From Flavobacterium aeripolare (GTDB taxonomy: Bacteria > Bacteroidota > Bacteroidia > Flavobacteriales > Flavobacteriaceae): 64,000 nt of DNA. The notes under the pieces are model-generated. The model saw only the letters and a list, made by a program, of their open reading frames with translations, was not told the origin of the DNA and made no database searches. Below, one piece after another: positions 30,530-40,107 of the stretch. The position numbers were made by a program, and so were the translations under genes. The stretch is taken from positions 62,001 to 126,000 of the forward strand of contig NZ_JABSNL010000002.1 in assembly GCF_013294025.1 (NCBI RefSeq), given 5' to 3'. Position 1 is the stretch's first letter. Each line of letters opens with the position of its first letter.

Positions 30530-30567
30530 GTAAATTATTAAATACTAAGATTTATTTCCAAAATATT

Positions 30568-31839
30568 ATGTCAAAAACAGCTATATTAGAAATCGATGGT
30601 AAAAAGTACGAATTTCCTACTGTTAAAGGAGTAGAAAATGAAGAGGCTATCGATATTAACAAATTACGAGATTTAACGGGATATATTACTTTAGATCCAG
30701 GATATAAAAATTCAGGTTCTTGTACGAGTAAGATTACTTTTCTTGATGGGGAACTTGGAATACTACGTTACAGAGGGTATTCTATTGAGGATTTAGCTGA
30801 AAAAGCTGATTTCTTAGAAGTTTCTTACTTATTAATCTTTGGTGAGCTACCTACTGCAACGCAGTTGGAGCAATTCGAGAATGATATCAGAAAACATACT
30901 TTGGTTAACGAAGAAATGAAAAATATCATTGATGGTTTTCCTAGAACAGCTCATCCAATGGGTGTTTTAGCTGCGTTAACAAGTGCTTTGACTGCTTTCA
31001 ACCCTAAATCGGTTAATGTAGATAATGAGAAAGAAATGTACCATGCAGTTTGTAAAACTATGGGTAAATTTTTAGTAATTGCTACATGGACATACAGAAA
31101 AAGTATGGGGTATCCTTTGAATTACTATGATAATACAAAAGGTTACGTTGAAAACTTTATGAGATTAATGTTTGAATTACCTACTGAGCCTTACAAAGCT
31201 AATCCAGTAGTAATTGAAGCATTAGATAAATTATTTATTCTACATGCTGATCACGAGCAAAACTGTTCGACATCAACAGTTAGAATGGTTGGTTCTTCTC
31301 ATGCTGGACTTTTTGCTTCTATCTCATCAGGAGTTTCCGCTTTATGGGGGCCATTACATGGAGGTGCTAATCAAGCGGTACTTGAAATGTTAGAGGAAAT
31401 CAATAATAATGGAGGAGATACTGATGCTTATTTGGCTAAAGCCAAAGATAAAAATGATCCATTCCGTTTAATGGGATTTGGTCATAGAGTATATAAAAAC
31501 TTTGATCCACGTGCTAAGATTATTAAAAAAGCAGCCAAAGAAGTATTAGAAACTTTAGGTGTAGAGGATCCTATCTTAGAAATTGCTAAAAAGTTAGAAG
31601 CAGCAGCTTTAGAAGATGAGTATTTTAAATCAAGAAACTTGTATCCTAATGTTGATTTCTATTCAGGAATCATTTACAGAGCTTTAGGTATTCCTACTGA
31701 TATGTTTACAGTAATGTTTGCTATTGGTCGTTTGCCAGGATGGATCGCTCAATGGAAAGAAATGAGAGAGAATAAAGAACCTATTGGTAGACCAAGACAA
31801 ATTTATACAGGTTCTCCTTTAAGAGAATTTAAAAAATAA
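30568..31839 (+). CDS. gltA: Citrate synthase
   Basis: Condenses acetyl-CoA and oxaloacetate to citrate, the first TCA step. The 423-residue protein has the N-terminal small domain typical of type II (hexameric) enzymes (ITLDPGYKNSGSCTSKITFL). The catalytic histidines are in SSHAGLFASISSGVSALWGP with LHGGANQAVLEM and in FGHRVYKNFDPRA. The aspartate region is NVDFYSGIIYRALGIP. Single gene with terminator. Confidence 0.97.
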   Translation: MSKTAILEIDGKKYEFPTVKGVENEEAIDINKLRDLTGYITLDPGYKNSGSCTSKITFLDGELGILRYRGYSIEDLAEKADFLEVSYLLIFGELPTATQLEQFENDIRKHTLVNEEMKNIIDGFPRTAHPMGVLAALTSALTAFNPKSVNVDNEKEMYHAVCKTMGKFLVIATWTYRKSMGYPLNYYDNTKGYVENFMRLMFELPTEPYKANPVVIEALDKLFILHADHEQNCSTSTVRMVGSSHAGLFASISSGVSALWGPLHGGANQAVLEMLEEINNNGGDTDAYLAKAKDKNDPFRLMGFGHRVYKNFDPRAKIIKKAAKEVLETLGVEDPILEIAKKLEAAALEDEYFKSRNLYPNVDFYSGIIYRALGIPTDMFTVMFAIGRLPGWIAQWKEMRENKEPIGRPRQIYTGSPLREFKK

Positions 31840-31856
31840 GTTCACAAAATATCTTT

Positions 31857-31888
31857 AAAAGCCTCACTTTATAGTGGGGCTTTTTTTT
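31857..31888 (+). terminator. gltA terminator
   Basis: AAGCCTCACT pairs with AGTGGGGCTT (one G-T wobble) around a short loop, then eight T residues. The end of the T run merges with the next promoter box. Confidence 0.9.
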
Positions 31889-31895
31889 ACCTTTG
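31888..31895 (+). promoter_or_regulatory. Promoter box TACCTTTG of the arginine-deiminase-like gene
   Basis: An exact TAnnTTTG match overlapping the last T of the gltA terminator, 19 nt before the next ATG. The leader would be only about 10-15 nt. Confidence 0.5.
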
Positions 31896-31914
31896 TTTAA
31901 ATTAATCGCACTAT

Positions 31915-32829
31915 ATGTTAGATATAAAAGTAAGTAATGAAACGGCTAAGCTACGCGCTGTTGTTTTAGGTATTGCAGAAAATAATGGACCCACTCCATT
32001 AGCGGAAGAAGCATATGACCCCAAATCATTAGAACACATCCTTGCAAATAGTTATCCTATTGAGAGCGATATGATCAAAGAAATGGATGCTTTTTATACT
32101 ATTTTAAAAAAGTATAATGTAGAAGTGTATCGCCCACAGTTGATCGAAAATTACAATCAAATTTTTGCACGTGACATTGGTTTTGTAATTGATGATATAT
32201 TTATCAAAGCAAATATATTGCCAGATAGAGAAAGGGAGCTTGATGCTATTCAATATATAATCGATAAAATTAATCCTTTAAAAGTAGTTCGCCCTCCTGA
32301 AGAAGTTCACATTGAAGGAGGAGATGTAATGCCATGGAATGATTATATTTTTGTGGGTACTTACAAGGGGAGTGATTACAAGGATTACATGACTGCTCGT
32401 ACTAATAAGGAGGGTGTTGCCTTTATCAAAAATCTTTTTCCAAATAAAATTGTAAAAGAATTTGATCTAGTAAAATCTAAATTAGAAGCAAGAGATAATG
32501 CATTGCACTTAGATTGTTGTTTTCAACCTATAGGGACTGATAAAGGGATTATCTATAAAAGTGGTTTTCGTGAAGAAGCAGACTATATGTTCTTAGTCGA
32601 TTTATTTGGAAAAGAAAACCTTTTTCACATAACACGTGAAGAAATGTATAACATGAATTCTAATGTGTTTTCTATAGATACTAATGTTGTTGTTTCTGAG
32701 CGCAACTTTACTCGCTTGAATAATTGGCTACGTGCAAATGATTTTATAGTTGAAGAAGTTCCTTATGCAGAGATTTCTAAACAAGAGGGATTGTTGCGCT
32801 GCTCGACATTGCCATTAATAAGAGAATAA
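31915..32829 (+). CDS. Arginine deiminase / dimethylarginine dimethylaminohydrolase-family protein
   Basis: A member of the guanidino-group modifying superfamily. Known members hydrolyse arginine or methylarginines to citrulline, or transfer amidino groups. The 304-residue protein shows FARDIGF (84-90), EGGD (134-137), the catalytic histidine in NALHLDCCF (H198) and the nucleophilic cysteine in RCSTLPL (C296). The order and spacing fit an active enzyme. It sits 50 nt before a citrulline-hydrolase-like gene of the same fold, which suggests arginine to citrulline to ornithine. The exact substrate (arginine, methylarginine or other) cannot be set from sequence. Confidence 0.85.
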   Translation: MLDIKVSNETAKLRAVVLGIAENNGPTPLAEEAYDPKSLEHILANSYPIESDMIKEMDAFYTILKKYNVEVYRPQLIENYNQIFARDIGFVIDDIFIKANILPDRERELDAIQYIIDKINPLKVVRPPEEVHIEGGDVMPWNDYIFVGTYKGSDYKDYMTARTNKEGVAFIKNLFPNKIVKEFDLVKSKLEARDNALHLDCCFQPIGTDKGIIYKSGFREEADYMFLVDLFGKENLFHITREEMYNMNSNVFSIDTNVVVSERNFTRLNNWLRANDFIVEEVPYAEISKQEGLLRCSTLPLIRE

Positions 32830-32879
32830 AATAAACGTCTCTGTATATTGATAGTATGGAGAAAAAAATATAATATAAA

Positions 32880-33815
32880 ATGAAACAAACTACAAATTCA
32901 ATATTGATGATTCGTCCAGTGGCGTTTCGTATGAACGAGCAAACTGCGGTAAATAATTATTACCAAAAAGTCATTGATGGACTTTTACCTGCAACAGTTA
33001 ATGCAAAAGCACAGCAAGAATTTGACGATTTTGTTGTTAAATTAAGAGCTGTGGGGGTTAATGTTACCGTGGTAAACGATACTTTAAATCCAGACACACC
33101 AGATTCAATATTTCCTAATAATTGGGTTTCATTTCATGAGAATGGCGATGCAGCAATGTATCCAATGTTTGCTGAAAATAGAAGAGCAGAGCGTCGCGAA
33201 GAAATTTTGGATCAATTAGAAGAAGAAGGTTTTAAAATAGAAAATATTGTTGACTACACATCTGCAGAAGAGGATGGTTATTTTCTTGAAGGAACAGGTT
33301 CTCTATTATTAGATAGAGCGAATCACAAAGCTTATTGTGCGCTGTCTCCGCGTGCAGATGAAGAATTGTTCATCGAGTTTTGTGAAGATTTTGATTATGC
33401 GCCCGTTATCTTTGAAGCATTTCAAACTGTTGATGGAGAACGTAAATTGATTTATCATACAAATGTTATGATGTGTTTAGGTGAAACATTTGCTGTTATA
33501 TGTTCAGAATGTATCGATGATAAAAAAGAGCGTAAAATGGTAATCGATAACCTAAAAGAAGATGGTAAAGAGGTGATACTAATAACAGAAGCTCAAGTTA
33601 ATAATTTTGCAGGTAATATGTTAGAAGTTCGTGGAGCCGATGATAAGAGATATCTTATTATGAGCGCTGCTGCACATCAAAGTCTGACTAGTAAGCAAAT
33701 TGAACAACTTGAAAAACACGCCACAATATTAAGCTCTAGTTTAGACACTATCGAGGCTTGTGGTGGTGGAAGCGCAAGATGCATGATGGCAGAGATATTC
33801 TTACCGTTAGCATAA
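32880..33815 (+). CDS. ctlX: Citrulline utilization hydrolase CtlX-like (citrulline ureidase family)
   Basis: Belongs to the amidinotransferase-fold family that includes the citrulline ureidase of Francisella, which converts citrulline to ornithine, CO2 and ammonia. The 311-residue protein has PDSIFPNNWVSFH (74-86), LEGTGSLLLDR with the EGTGS core (137-141), YHTNVMMCLG (H193) and the cysteine in GGGSARCMMAEIFLP (C301). The neighbour upstream is an arginine-deiminase-like gene. Together they offer a degradation route that bypasses carbamoyl phosphate. The family call is firm. The biochemical role is inferred. Confidence 0.83.
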   Translation: MKQTTNSILMIRPVAFRMNEQTAVNNYYQKVIDGLLPATVNAKAQQEFDDFVVKLRAVGVNVTVVNDTLNPDTPDSIFPNNWVSFHENGDAAMYPMFAENRRAERREEILDQLEEEGFKIENIVDYTSAEEDGYFLEGTGSLLLDRANHKAYCALSPRADEELFIEFCEDFDYAPVIFEAFQTVDGERKLIYHTNVMMCLGETFAVICSECIDDKKERKMVIDNLKEDGKEVILITEAQVNNFAGNMLEVRGADDKRYLIMSAAAHQSLTSKQIEQLEKHATILSSSLDTIEACGGGSARCMMAEIFLPLA

Positions 33816-33836
33816 AGCAAATTCGATACTAATTAA

Positions 33837-33871
33837 AAATGCCCCAAAAGCGATCTGTTCTTGGGGCATTT
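33837..33871. terminator. Bidirectional terminator between ctlX and marC
   Basis: AAATGCCCCAA (33837-33847) and TTGGGGCATTT (33861-33871) form an 11-bp stem between two convergent genes, with T-rich flanks on both strands. Confidence 0.9.
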
Positions 33872-33893
33872 CTAATTTTAATGATTATCGGTG

Positions 33894-34523
33894 TTACATA
33901 AAGTTAGCTTGAACAATGGCAATTATCGAACTGATGATATATTGCACACCAATCGCAATAACAATGAAGCCTACTATTCTAGATATTGCAACAATACCTG
34001 AGGCTCCTAGAATTTTAGCCAGGTAATGTGCACTTCTAAGTACTATAAAAATTGCTATAGCTACTGCTAATATTGCAAATACAGATACTAAAATATCAGT
34101 GAGATTATTGTGTTCATGGTAAAAAGCAATCAATAAAGATATAGATCCAGGTCCAGCTAGCATGGGTATGGCAAGTGGTGTTAGAGCTATGTCGTTTCTA
34201 CGTTGAGCATCATTTTCTACCTTTTTATTTACACCTCTTTTCTTATTGAAATTTCCCGTAAGTAATGAAAATCCAGATGTGGCAATTATAATTCCTCCCG
34301 CAATACGCAAAGCTTCAATGCTAATTCCAAAAAAGGTCAAAACATATTCTCCAAAAAAGAAGGAGATAATTAAAATTATAAAAACGTTAATTGCGGTCCA
34401 TAGTGAGATTCTTGAGCGCTCTTTTTCATCATCATCCATAGTAAGCCCCACAAAAATAGGTACTGTACCAATGGGATTAATTACAGAGAATAAGGCAGCG
34501 AATAAATAAATAAAAAGTTCCAT
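33894..34523 (-). CDS. MarC-family integral membrane protein
   Basis: An inner-membrane protein of the MarC/UPF0056 family. Function in the family is unsettled, and some members are annotated as amino acid transporters. The 209-residue sequence has six hydrophobic segments, the conserved N-terminal SVINPIGTVPIFVGLT and the middle AIPMLAGPGSISLLIAF. Convergent with ctlX and preceded by a 172-nt gap shared with the divergent CoA-binding gene. Confidence 0.92.
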   Translation of the reverse strand: MELFIYLFAALFSVINPIGTVPIFVGLTMDDDEKERSRISLWTAINVFIILIISFFFGEYVLTFFGISIEALRIAGGIIIATSGFSLLTGNFNKKRGVNKKVENDAQRRNDIALTPLAIPMLAGPGSISLLIAFYHEHNNLTDILVSVFAILAVAIAIFIVLRSAHYLAKILGASGIVAISRIVGFIVIAIGVQYIISSIIAIVQANFM

Positions 34524-34695
34524 TGTTTTTTGCGCGAAATTAGTTGGTTAGTTAGCTTACTGATGCTCAATCGAGATTAAGAAAAAGTTATTGTTTTCTT
34601 TTAACATTTGTTATTGCTTTAGTAGAAAAGAAAGATATTAATTTTAATTGAGATCAACCCTACTATTTTAGTACTTTTACAAAAAATTATACGTA

Positions 34696-35061
34696 ATGAA
34701 AAATAAAAAAACTTTGGTTCTTGGGGCTTCCACAAAACCAGAACGATACGCTTTTAAAGCAATAAGCATGTTAACTGAGAAAGGACATTCTGTTCTCGCT
34801 ATTGGTCAAAACGCTGGGGAAGTTGCAGGAGTAAAAATTAAAACTAAAGCGATACCATTGTCAAATATAGATACAATCACCTTATATTTAAATCCTGCTC
34901 GTCAAAGAGATTATTATAATTATATCGTAGAAGCTAAGCCAAAACGTGTCATATTTAATCCAGGTACCGAAAATCCGGAGTTAATGCAGTTGTTAGAATT
35001 AAACAATATCAAGTCAGAAGTTGCCTGTACATTAGTGCTTTTAACTACTAATAGATATTAA
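34696..35061 (+). CDS. CoA-binding domain protein (YccU-like)
   Basis: A 121-residue stand-alone CoA-binding Rossmann domain, as in the N-terminal part of succinyl-CoA synthetase alpha. Visible motifs are VLGASTKPERYAFKAISML near the N-terminus, the beta strand DTITLYLNPARQRDYYNYI and VIFNPGTENPELMQLL. Such single-domain proteins are widespread, but their role is unknown. Confidence 0.88.
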   Translation: MKNKKTLVLGASTKPERYAFKAISMLTEKGHSVLAIGQNAGEVAGVKIKTKAIPLSNIDTITLYLNPARQRDYYNYIVEAKPKRVIFNPGTENPELMQLLELNNIKSEVACTLVLLTTNRY

Positions 35062-35066
35062 TTTAT

Positions 35067-35145
35067 TTAGAAGCTATTCCTGCTATACGTTGCAATCTTT
35101 TACTTTCTAAAGAAAAAAGTAAAAGGATTTACACTGCTATCAGGG
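35067..35145. repeat. Imperfect palindromic element between convergent genes
   Basis: CTTTTACTTT (35097-35106) pairs with AAAGTAAAAG (35116-35125). Outside this core the arms (TTCCTGCTATACG on the left, CACTGCTATCAGGGC on the right) look like two related flanks with TGCTAT in each. It lies between two convergent genes and may act as a terminator. It resembles repeat elements I recall from Flavobacterium intergenic regions, but I could not confirm that. Confidence 0.45.
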
Positions 35146-36660
35146 CTAAAAATCATCTACTATCGATTTAGAAATTGGCTTACTAATCACTAATAAGCCT
35201 ATGAATGTTAGTAGTCCATTGATAATAATTAATTCATTATCGAAGACATAACCAAAGAATAAAGTTTTAGAATTCTCACTAATGAAGTAGGTTATTGCAG
35301 GAGATAAAATGCAAATTAAAGGGACAAATTTATCCATGACAGTTTTGGATTTCATAAACAATCCAAAACTGTAGAGCCCTAATAAAGGTCCGTAGGTGTA
35401 AGATGCTACCCTGAAAATCATTCCTACTACAGAGCTATCGTTTACTGAGTTAAAAAATAAGATTACAAAAAACATTAGTAAAGAGAAGCCCACATGTACA
35501 AAATGTCTTGTTCGCACTACGTTAGGTTTATTTAGATTCTCTGCTTTATCCATACTGAGAAAATCAACACAAAAGGATGTAGTTAATGCTGTTAACGCTG
35601 AATCGGTAGTAGCAAATGTTGCGGCAGTTAATCCTAACAAGAAAACTATTGAAGGGACGATTGTTAAATGGTTAAAAGCGATTTCTGGGAATAGCAAATC
35701 TGTTCGAGGTTTTCCAGTAACTAAATCTAACGGAACTTCAATGCCGTTTTTACTTGCAAATAAGTAAAGTAGAGCACCCACACTCAAAAAGAAAATATTT
35801 ATAAAAACAAAAATAGCAGTAAAGCTGTACATGTTTTTTTGAGCTTCTTTAATGGTCGCACAGCTCAAGTTTTTTTGCATTAAATCTTGATCAAGACCCA
35901 CCATTGCGATAGTTACAAAAACACCTCCTAAAATTTGTTTTACAACGTGAAATCTATTTCCAAGAAAATCATCGTAAAAAAATACTTTTGAGTAATTACT
36001 ATTTTTAACCGCTTCAAATGCCTGAACGACATTCAAATCGAGGCTATCGCAAATAAAGTAAATAGTCATAAATACAGAAGTTACAAGGAAAAATGTTTGC
36101 AATGTATCCGTAATAATGATCGTTTTCAAACCACCACGATAGGTGTATGCAAATATTAAAGCGAGCGAAATCAATACTGTAGCAGCAAATGGAATTTGAT
36201 AAAAATCAAATACATAACGCTGTAAAACAATGACAACAAGATATAGTCTAAAGGCCGATCCTATAGTCCTGCTTAGCAGAAAAATACTTGCTGCTGATTT
36301 GTAGGAATAGGTTCCTAATCGCGTTTCAATATAACTATAAATTGAGGTTAAGTTGAGACGATAGTATAAGGGTAATAATACTTTTGCTATTATGATAAAA
36401 CCAATAGCATTTCCTAGCACAAATTGAAAATATTTAAATTGCTCACCATTAGGAGAACCTACTTCACCAGGGACTGATATAAAAGTAACTCCAGATAGTG
36501 CGGTCCCTATCATACCAAAGGCAACCAAATACCATTTTGAATTTTTATTGGCTTTGAAAAAAGCTTCGTTCCCACTGTCTTTGCTACTAGTGAAGTGTGA
36601 TATTGCAAATAATATCCCAAAGTAGGTGATCATTAGGATTAGTATAGTAAAAGGAGTCAT
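35146..36660 (-). CDS. Sodium:solute symporter family transporter
   Basis: A membrane transporter of the SSS family that couples Na+ to uptake of a sugar, amino acid or similar solute. The 504-residue protein has about 13 membrane segments (TPFTILILMITYFGILFAIS at the start). Conserved SSS pieces are LSGVTFISVPGEVGS, SIYSYIETRLGTYSYKSAAS and AATFATTDSALTALTTSFC. The ATG at 36660 is chosen. An upstream in-frame TTG at 36681 would add seven residues. The substrate is unknown. Confidence 0.93.
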   Translation of the reverse strand: MTPFTILILMITYFGILFAISHFTSSKDSGNEAFFKANKNSKWYLVAFGMIGTALSGVTFISVPGEVGSPNGEQFKYFQFVLGNAIGFIIIAKVLLPLYYRLNLTSIYSYIETRLGTYSYKSAASIFLLSRTIGSAFRLYLVVIVLQRYVFDFYQIPFAATVLISLALIFAYTYRGGLKTIIITDTLQTFFLVTSVFMTIYFICDSLDLNVVQAFEAVKNSNYSKVFFYDDFLGNRFHVVKQILGGVFVTIAMVGLDQDLMQKNLSCATIKEAQKNMYSFTAIFVFINIFFLSVGALLYLFASKNGIEVPLDLVTGKPRTDLLFPEIAFNHLTIVPSIVFLLGLTAATFATTDSALTALTTSFCVDFLSMDKAENLNKPNVVRTRHFVHVGFSLLMFFVILFFNSVNDSSVVGMIFRVASYTYGPLLGLYSFGLFMKSKTVMDKFVPLICILSPAITYFISENSKTLFFGYVFDNELIIINGLLTFIGLLVISKPISKSIVDDF

Positions 36661-36779
36661 TGGCTGATTTTTGAAGTCCAAAATACAATTTTTTAATGAA
36701 TGAGGAATTTACCATGCAAATTATTTAAAATATTGTGTGTAAATAGAATTATTAGTAAATTAAAAAGTAAAGTATTTGT

Positions 36780-36787
36780 TACATTTG
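36780..36787 (+). promoter_or_regulatory. recR promoter box TACATTTG, essentially leaderless
   Basis: An exact TAnnTTTG match continuing as CA, with the recR ATG starting 6 nt after its last base. The predicted transcript start is at or next to the ATG. Confidence 0.6.
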
Positions 36788-36792
36788 CAGCT

Positions 36793-37413
36793 ATGGAATT
36801 TTCATCAAAATTAATAGAGAAAGCAGTAAATGAGATTGCTCAACTACCAGGAATAGGTAAGCGATCAGCTTTGCGTCTAGTATTACATTTATTAAAACAA
36901 CCAAAAGAGCAAACAAGTTTCCTGTCACAGGCACTGTTGCAAATGCGTGAGGAAATAAAATACTGTGAGAGTTGCCATAATATCTCTGATAATTCCGTGT
37001 GCGAAATATGCTCTAATAAAAATCGTGATCATCAATTAGTATGTGTTGTTGAAGACATAAGAGATGTGATGGCTATCGAGAATACGGGGCAATTTAGAGG
37101 GGTTTATCACGTTTTAGGTGGCAAAATATCACCTATTGACGGTGTAGGACCTAGTCAGTTAAAAATCCCTACACTAGTTGAAAAGGTAAAAAGTGGACAA
37201 GTGATGGAGGTGATTTTTGCTCTTAGCTCTACCATGGAAGGGGATACGACCAATTTTTATATTTATAAACAAATTATAAATTCAGGTGTTACTATGTCTA
37301 CAATCGCTAGAGGAATTGCTGTGGGAGATGAACTAGAATATGCAGATGAAGTAACTTTAGGACGCAGTATTTTACATCGGGTGCCTTTTGAAAAATCATT
37401 TAAAAATAATTAG
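36793..37413 (+). CDS. recR: Recombination mediator protein RecR
   Basis: RecR works with RecO and RecF to load RecA on SSB-coated gaps. The 206-residue protein has a helix-hairpin-helix (about 15-30, [14 protein letters not shown]) and a zinc finger with C58, C61, C70 and C73. A Toprim domain follows ([30 protein letters not shown]). The start at 36793 ([11 protein letters not shown]) is preferred. A longer frame from 36700 would lie upstream of the promoter box. Confidence 0.96.
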   Translation: MEFSSKLIEKAVNEIAQLPGIGKRSALRLVLHLLKQPKEQTSFLSQALLQMREEIKYCESCHNISDNSVCEICSNKNRDHQLVCVVEDIRDVMAIENTGQFRGVYHVLGGKISPIDGVGPSQLKIPTLVEKVKSGQVMEVIFALSSTMEGDTTNFYIYKQIINSGVTMSTIARGIAVGDELEYADEVTLGRSILHRVPFEKSFKNN

Positions 37414-37458
37414 TTGCTTAAAAAAATAGGGAAAGTTTCAATATGGTCAATGAAAAGC

Positions 37459-37466
37459 TATATTTG
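37459..37466 (+). promoter_or_regulatory. Likely promoter of the polysaccharide locus (TATATTTG)
   Basis: An exact TAnnTTTG match 208 nt before the first gene of the locus. It leaves a leader of about 200 nt, which contains a CTAGT/ACTAG hairpin (37604-37608 with 37615-37619). An UpxY/NusG-like gene lies in the same unit. Confidence 0.45.
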
Positions 37467-37674
37467 TCTACCAGATGTATTATAGTCTATGGGATAGTAT
37501 GAGGTGGATCTTGATGTTTTGTAATATTTGCATGTTTGATAGGTATCGAAATAGTGTTATTAGCGAATTAAAAACGAATATGCTAAACAATTTTTTGAAG
37601 GTACTAGTCTTACAACTAGGCAATAGGAGCAAGCTTTTATCAGTGGTAAAAATAATTTAAAAAAAATAAGTAAA

Positions 37675-38643
37675 ATGAATAAGATATTAGTTACAGGTGG
37701 AGCAGGATTTATTGGGTCAAATTTATGTGAATATTTTTTGGCTAAAGGACATTCAGTAACGTGTTTGGATAATTTTGCAACTGGACATAAACATAACTTA
37801 GAAAAATGTTTCGAATATGACACTTTCAAATTAATTGAAGGCGATATTAGAAACACTGATGACTGTGCAAATGCAGTAGCAGGTATTGACTACGTTTTTC
37901 ATCAAGCTGCCTTGGGTTCAGTACCAAGGTCTATCAATGATCCTATCACTAGTAATGATGTTAACGTATCAGGTTTTTTAAATATGTTAGTAGCCGCTAG
38001 AGATGCAAATGTGAAACGGTTTATATATGCTGCAAGTTCTTCAACTTATGGGGATTCACAAGGTTTGCCTAAGGTCGAGGATGTTATCGGAAAACCGTTG
38101 TCACCGTATGCTATAACTAAATATGTAAACGAATTATATGCTGATATTTTCAGCAAGACGTACGGTCTAGAGACTATAGGTTTGCGTTATTTTAATGTTT
38201 TTGGTCGAAAACAAGATCCAAATGGTGCTTACGCAGCTGTTATTCCAAAATTTGTTATGCAGCTAATGCAATTAGAATCACCAAAAATAAATGGTGATGG
38301 GAATTATTCTCGAGATTTTACTTACATCGATAATGTGATTCAAATGAATGATTTAGCGATGAATACAAAAAATCAGGATGCTATTAATACCGTTTACAAC
38401 ACAGCCTACGGAGATAGAAACACGTTAAACGATTTGATGACTTATTTGAAAAAATATTTATCAGAATACAACCCAAAAATTGAAAATGTTACGATCGAAT
38501 ATGGTCCTAATAGAGCAGGTGATATACCACATTCTTTAGCGAGTATTGATAAAGCTAAGAATTTACTAGGTTACGATCCTCAGTTTTCTTTGCAAGAAGG
38601 TTTAAAAGAGGCTGTAGCTTGGTATTGGGCAAATTTAAAGTAG
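37675..38643 (+). CDS. UDP-N-acetylglucosamine 4-epimerase, WbpP/TviC-like SDR
   Basis: An extended short-chain dehydrogenase that most likely interconverts UDP-GlcNAc (or its uronate) and the galacto form. The 322-residue protein has the NAD motif TGGAGFIGS (7-15), the catalytic SSSTYG (122-126) with YAITK (Y145, K149), and RYFNVFGRKQDPNGAYAAVI, typical of WbpP/TviC. It heads the polysaccharide locus, 43 nt before ugd. A decayed second copy of its C-terminus lies at 45424-45666, so this intact copy may supply the epimerase step for the whole locus. Confidence 0.88.
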   Translation: MNKILVTGGAGFIGSNLCEYFLAKGHSVTCLDNFATGHKHNLEKCFEYDTFKLIEGDIRNTDDCANAVAGIDYVFHQAALGSVPRSINDPITSNDVNVSGFLNMLVAARDANVKRFIYAASSSTYGDSQGLPKVEDVIGKPLSPYAITKYVNELYADIFSKTYGLETIGLRYFNVFGRKQDPNGAYAAVIPKFVMQLMQLESPKINGDGNYSRDFTYIDNVIQMNDLAMNTKNQDAINTVYNTAYGDRNTLNDLMTYLKKYLSEYNPKIENVTIEYGPNRAGDIPHSLASIDKAKNLLGYDPQFSLQEGLKEAVAWYWANLK

Positions 38644-38686
38644 TGCCTAAAAATGTTTATTCGAAAAGAAATATAAAGGATATTAA

Positions 38687-40078
38687 ATGAAAATTACAAA
38701 TATTTGCTGCATCGGTGCAGGATACGTAGGCGGACCTACAATGGCAGTTATTGCGCAAAAGTGCCCACACATTAAGGTTACGGTTGTAGATTTAAATGAA
38801 GATCGCATTGCAGCGTGGAATGATAAAGATGTCAATAATATCCCAATTTACGAACCAGGGCTTGCTGAAATTGTTTCAGAGGCTAGAGGGCGTAACTTGT
38901 TTTTCTCCACAGATGTAGACCAAGCAATTGATGAAGCTCAAATTGTATTTATATCTGTAAATACGCCTACTAAAACCTATGGTAAAGGTAAAGGAATGGC
39001 AGCCGATTTAAAATATATCGAACTTTGCGCGAGACAAATAGCTCGAGTTTCTAAGGAAGATAAAATAGTGGTAGAGAAATCTACACTGCCAGTGCGCACA
39101 GCAGAGGCTATAAAAAGTATTTTAGATAATACTGGAAATGGTGTTCAATTTCAAATATTATCTAACCCAGAATTTTTAGCAGAGGGAACAGCGATTGAAG
39201 ATTTATTGAATCCAGATCGTATTTTGATAGGAGGAGATGAATCAGCAGAAGGACAAGAGGCTATTGCAGCATTAACGAGCGTATATGCAAATTGGCTCGC
39301 TCCAGAAAAAATTTTAAGTACAAATGTCTGGTCGTCTGAATTGTCTAAACTTACCGCTAATGCATTTTTAGCCCAACGTATTTCCTCTATAAATGCGATG
39401 TCTGAATTGTGTGAGAAGACTGGAGCTGATGTAAGTGAAGTGTCAAGAGCTATAGGAATGGATAGTAGAATTGGTTCTAAATTTTTAAAAGCTTCTGTTG
39501 GATTTGGTGGGTCTTGTTTTCAAAAAGATATTTTAAATTTAGTGTACATCGCTAAGTCTTATGGTTTAAATGAGGTTGCTGATTACTGGGAGCAAGTGAT
39601 TATCATGAATGATTACCAAAAAAAGCGTTTCTCTAGTAACATTGTGCAAACTTTGTATAATACCGTTTCTGGAAAAAAAATCGCGTTTTTAGGATGGGCA
39701 TTTAAGAAAGATACAAACGATACTAGAGAATCTGCTGCAATTTATGTAGCTGATGATTTAATAAACGAGCAAGCAGAAATAGCGGTTTATGATCCTAAAG
39801 TTTCGCAAGATAAAATGTTGAGTGATATCACTTATCTTGAAACAAGATCAGCAGAGCAAAATAAAAAGTACTTGTCATCGTTTGACTCTTCTTATGAAGC
39901 CTGTAAAGGAGCGCATGCGATTGCTGTTTTAACTGAATGGGATGAGTTTAAATCGTATGATTGGCAAAAAATATACGACAATATGCAAAAACCTGCTTTT
40001 GTTTTTGATGGAAGAAATATATTAAATAGCGCCGAATTGACAAAAATAGGATTTAAGTATCAAGCCATTGGATCGTAA
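38687..40078 (+). CDS. ugd: UDP-glucose 6-dehydrogenase
   Basis: Oxidises UDP-glucose twice to UDP-glucuronate with NAD+. The 463-residue protein has GAGYVGGPT (10-18), [19 protein letters not shown] (from 90), the signature [20 protein letters not shown] and the catalytic cysteine C277 in [10 protein letters not shown]. The length and the inserted [10 protein letters not shown] segment resemble the long, eukaryote-like group of UGDHs. It provides an acidic sugar donor for the polysaccharide. Confidence 0.94.
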   Translation: MKITNICCIGAGYVGGPTMAVIAQKCPHIKVTVVDLNEDRIAAWNDKDVNNIPIYEPGLAEIVSEARGRNLFFSTDVDQAIDEAQIVFISVNTPTKTYGKGKGMAADLKYIELCARQIARVSKEDKIVVEKSTLPVRTAEAIKSILDNTGNGVQFQILSNPEFLAEGTAIEDLLNPDRILIGGDESAEGQEAIAALTSVYANWLAPEKILSTNVWSSELSKLTANAFLAQRISSINAMSELCEKTGADVSEVSRAIGMDSRIGSKFLKASVGFGGSCFQKDILNLVYIAKSYGLNEVADYWEQVIIMNDYQKKRFSSNIVQTLYNTVSGKKIAFLGWAFKKDTNDTRESAAIYVADDLINEQAEIAVYDPKVSQDKMLSDITYLETRSAEQNKKYLSSFDSSYEACKGAHAIAVLTEWDEFKSYDWQKIYDNMQKPAFVFDGRNILNSAELTKIGFKYQAIGS

Positions 40079-40107
40079 AGTAAAAGTTAAGTAAAAAAAT
40101 AAAAAGT

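Noticed and set aside
36661..36681. Longer symporter start using TTG
   Set aside because: Adds only seven residues before a good ATG, and the family does not need them.
37475..37660. 61-codon frame in the leader of the polysaccharide locus
   Set aside because: Starts just after a promoter box, but its composition (many Cys, Met, Trp and Leu) looks non-coding. Kept only as a remark on the leader.
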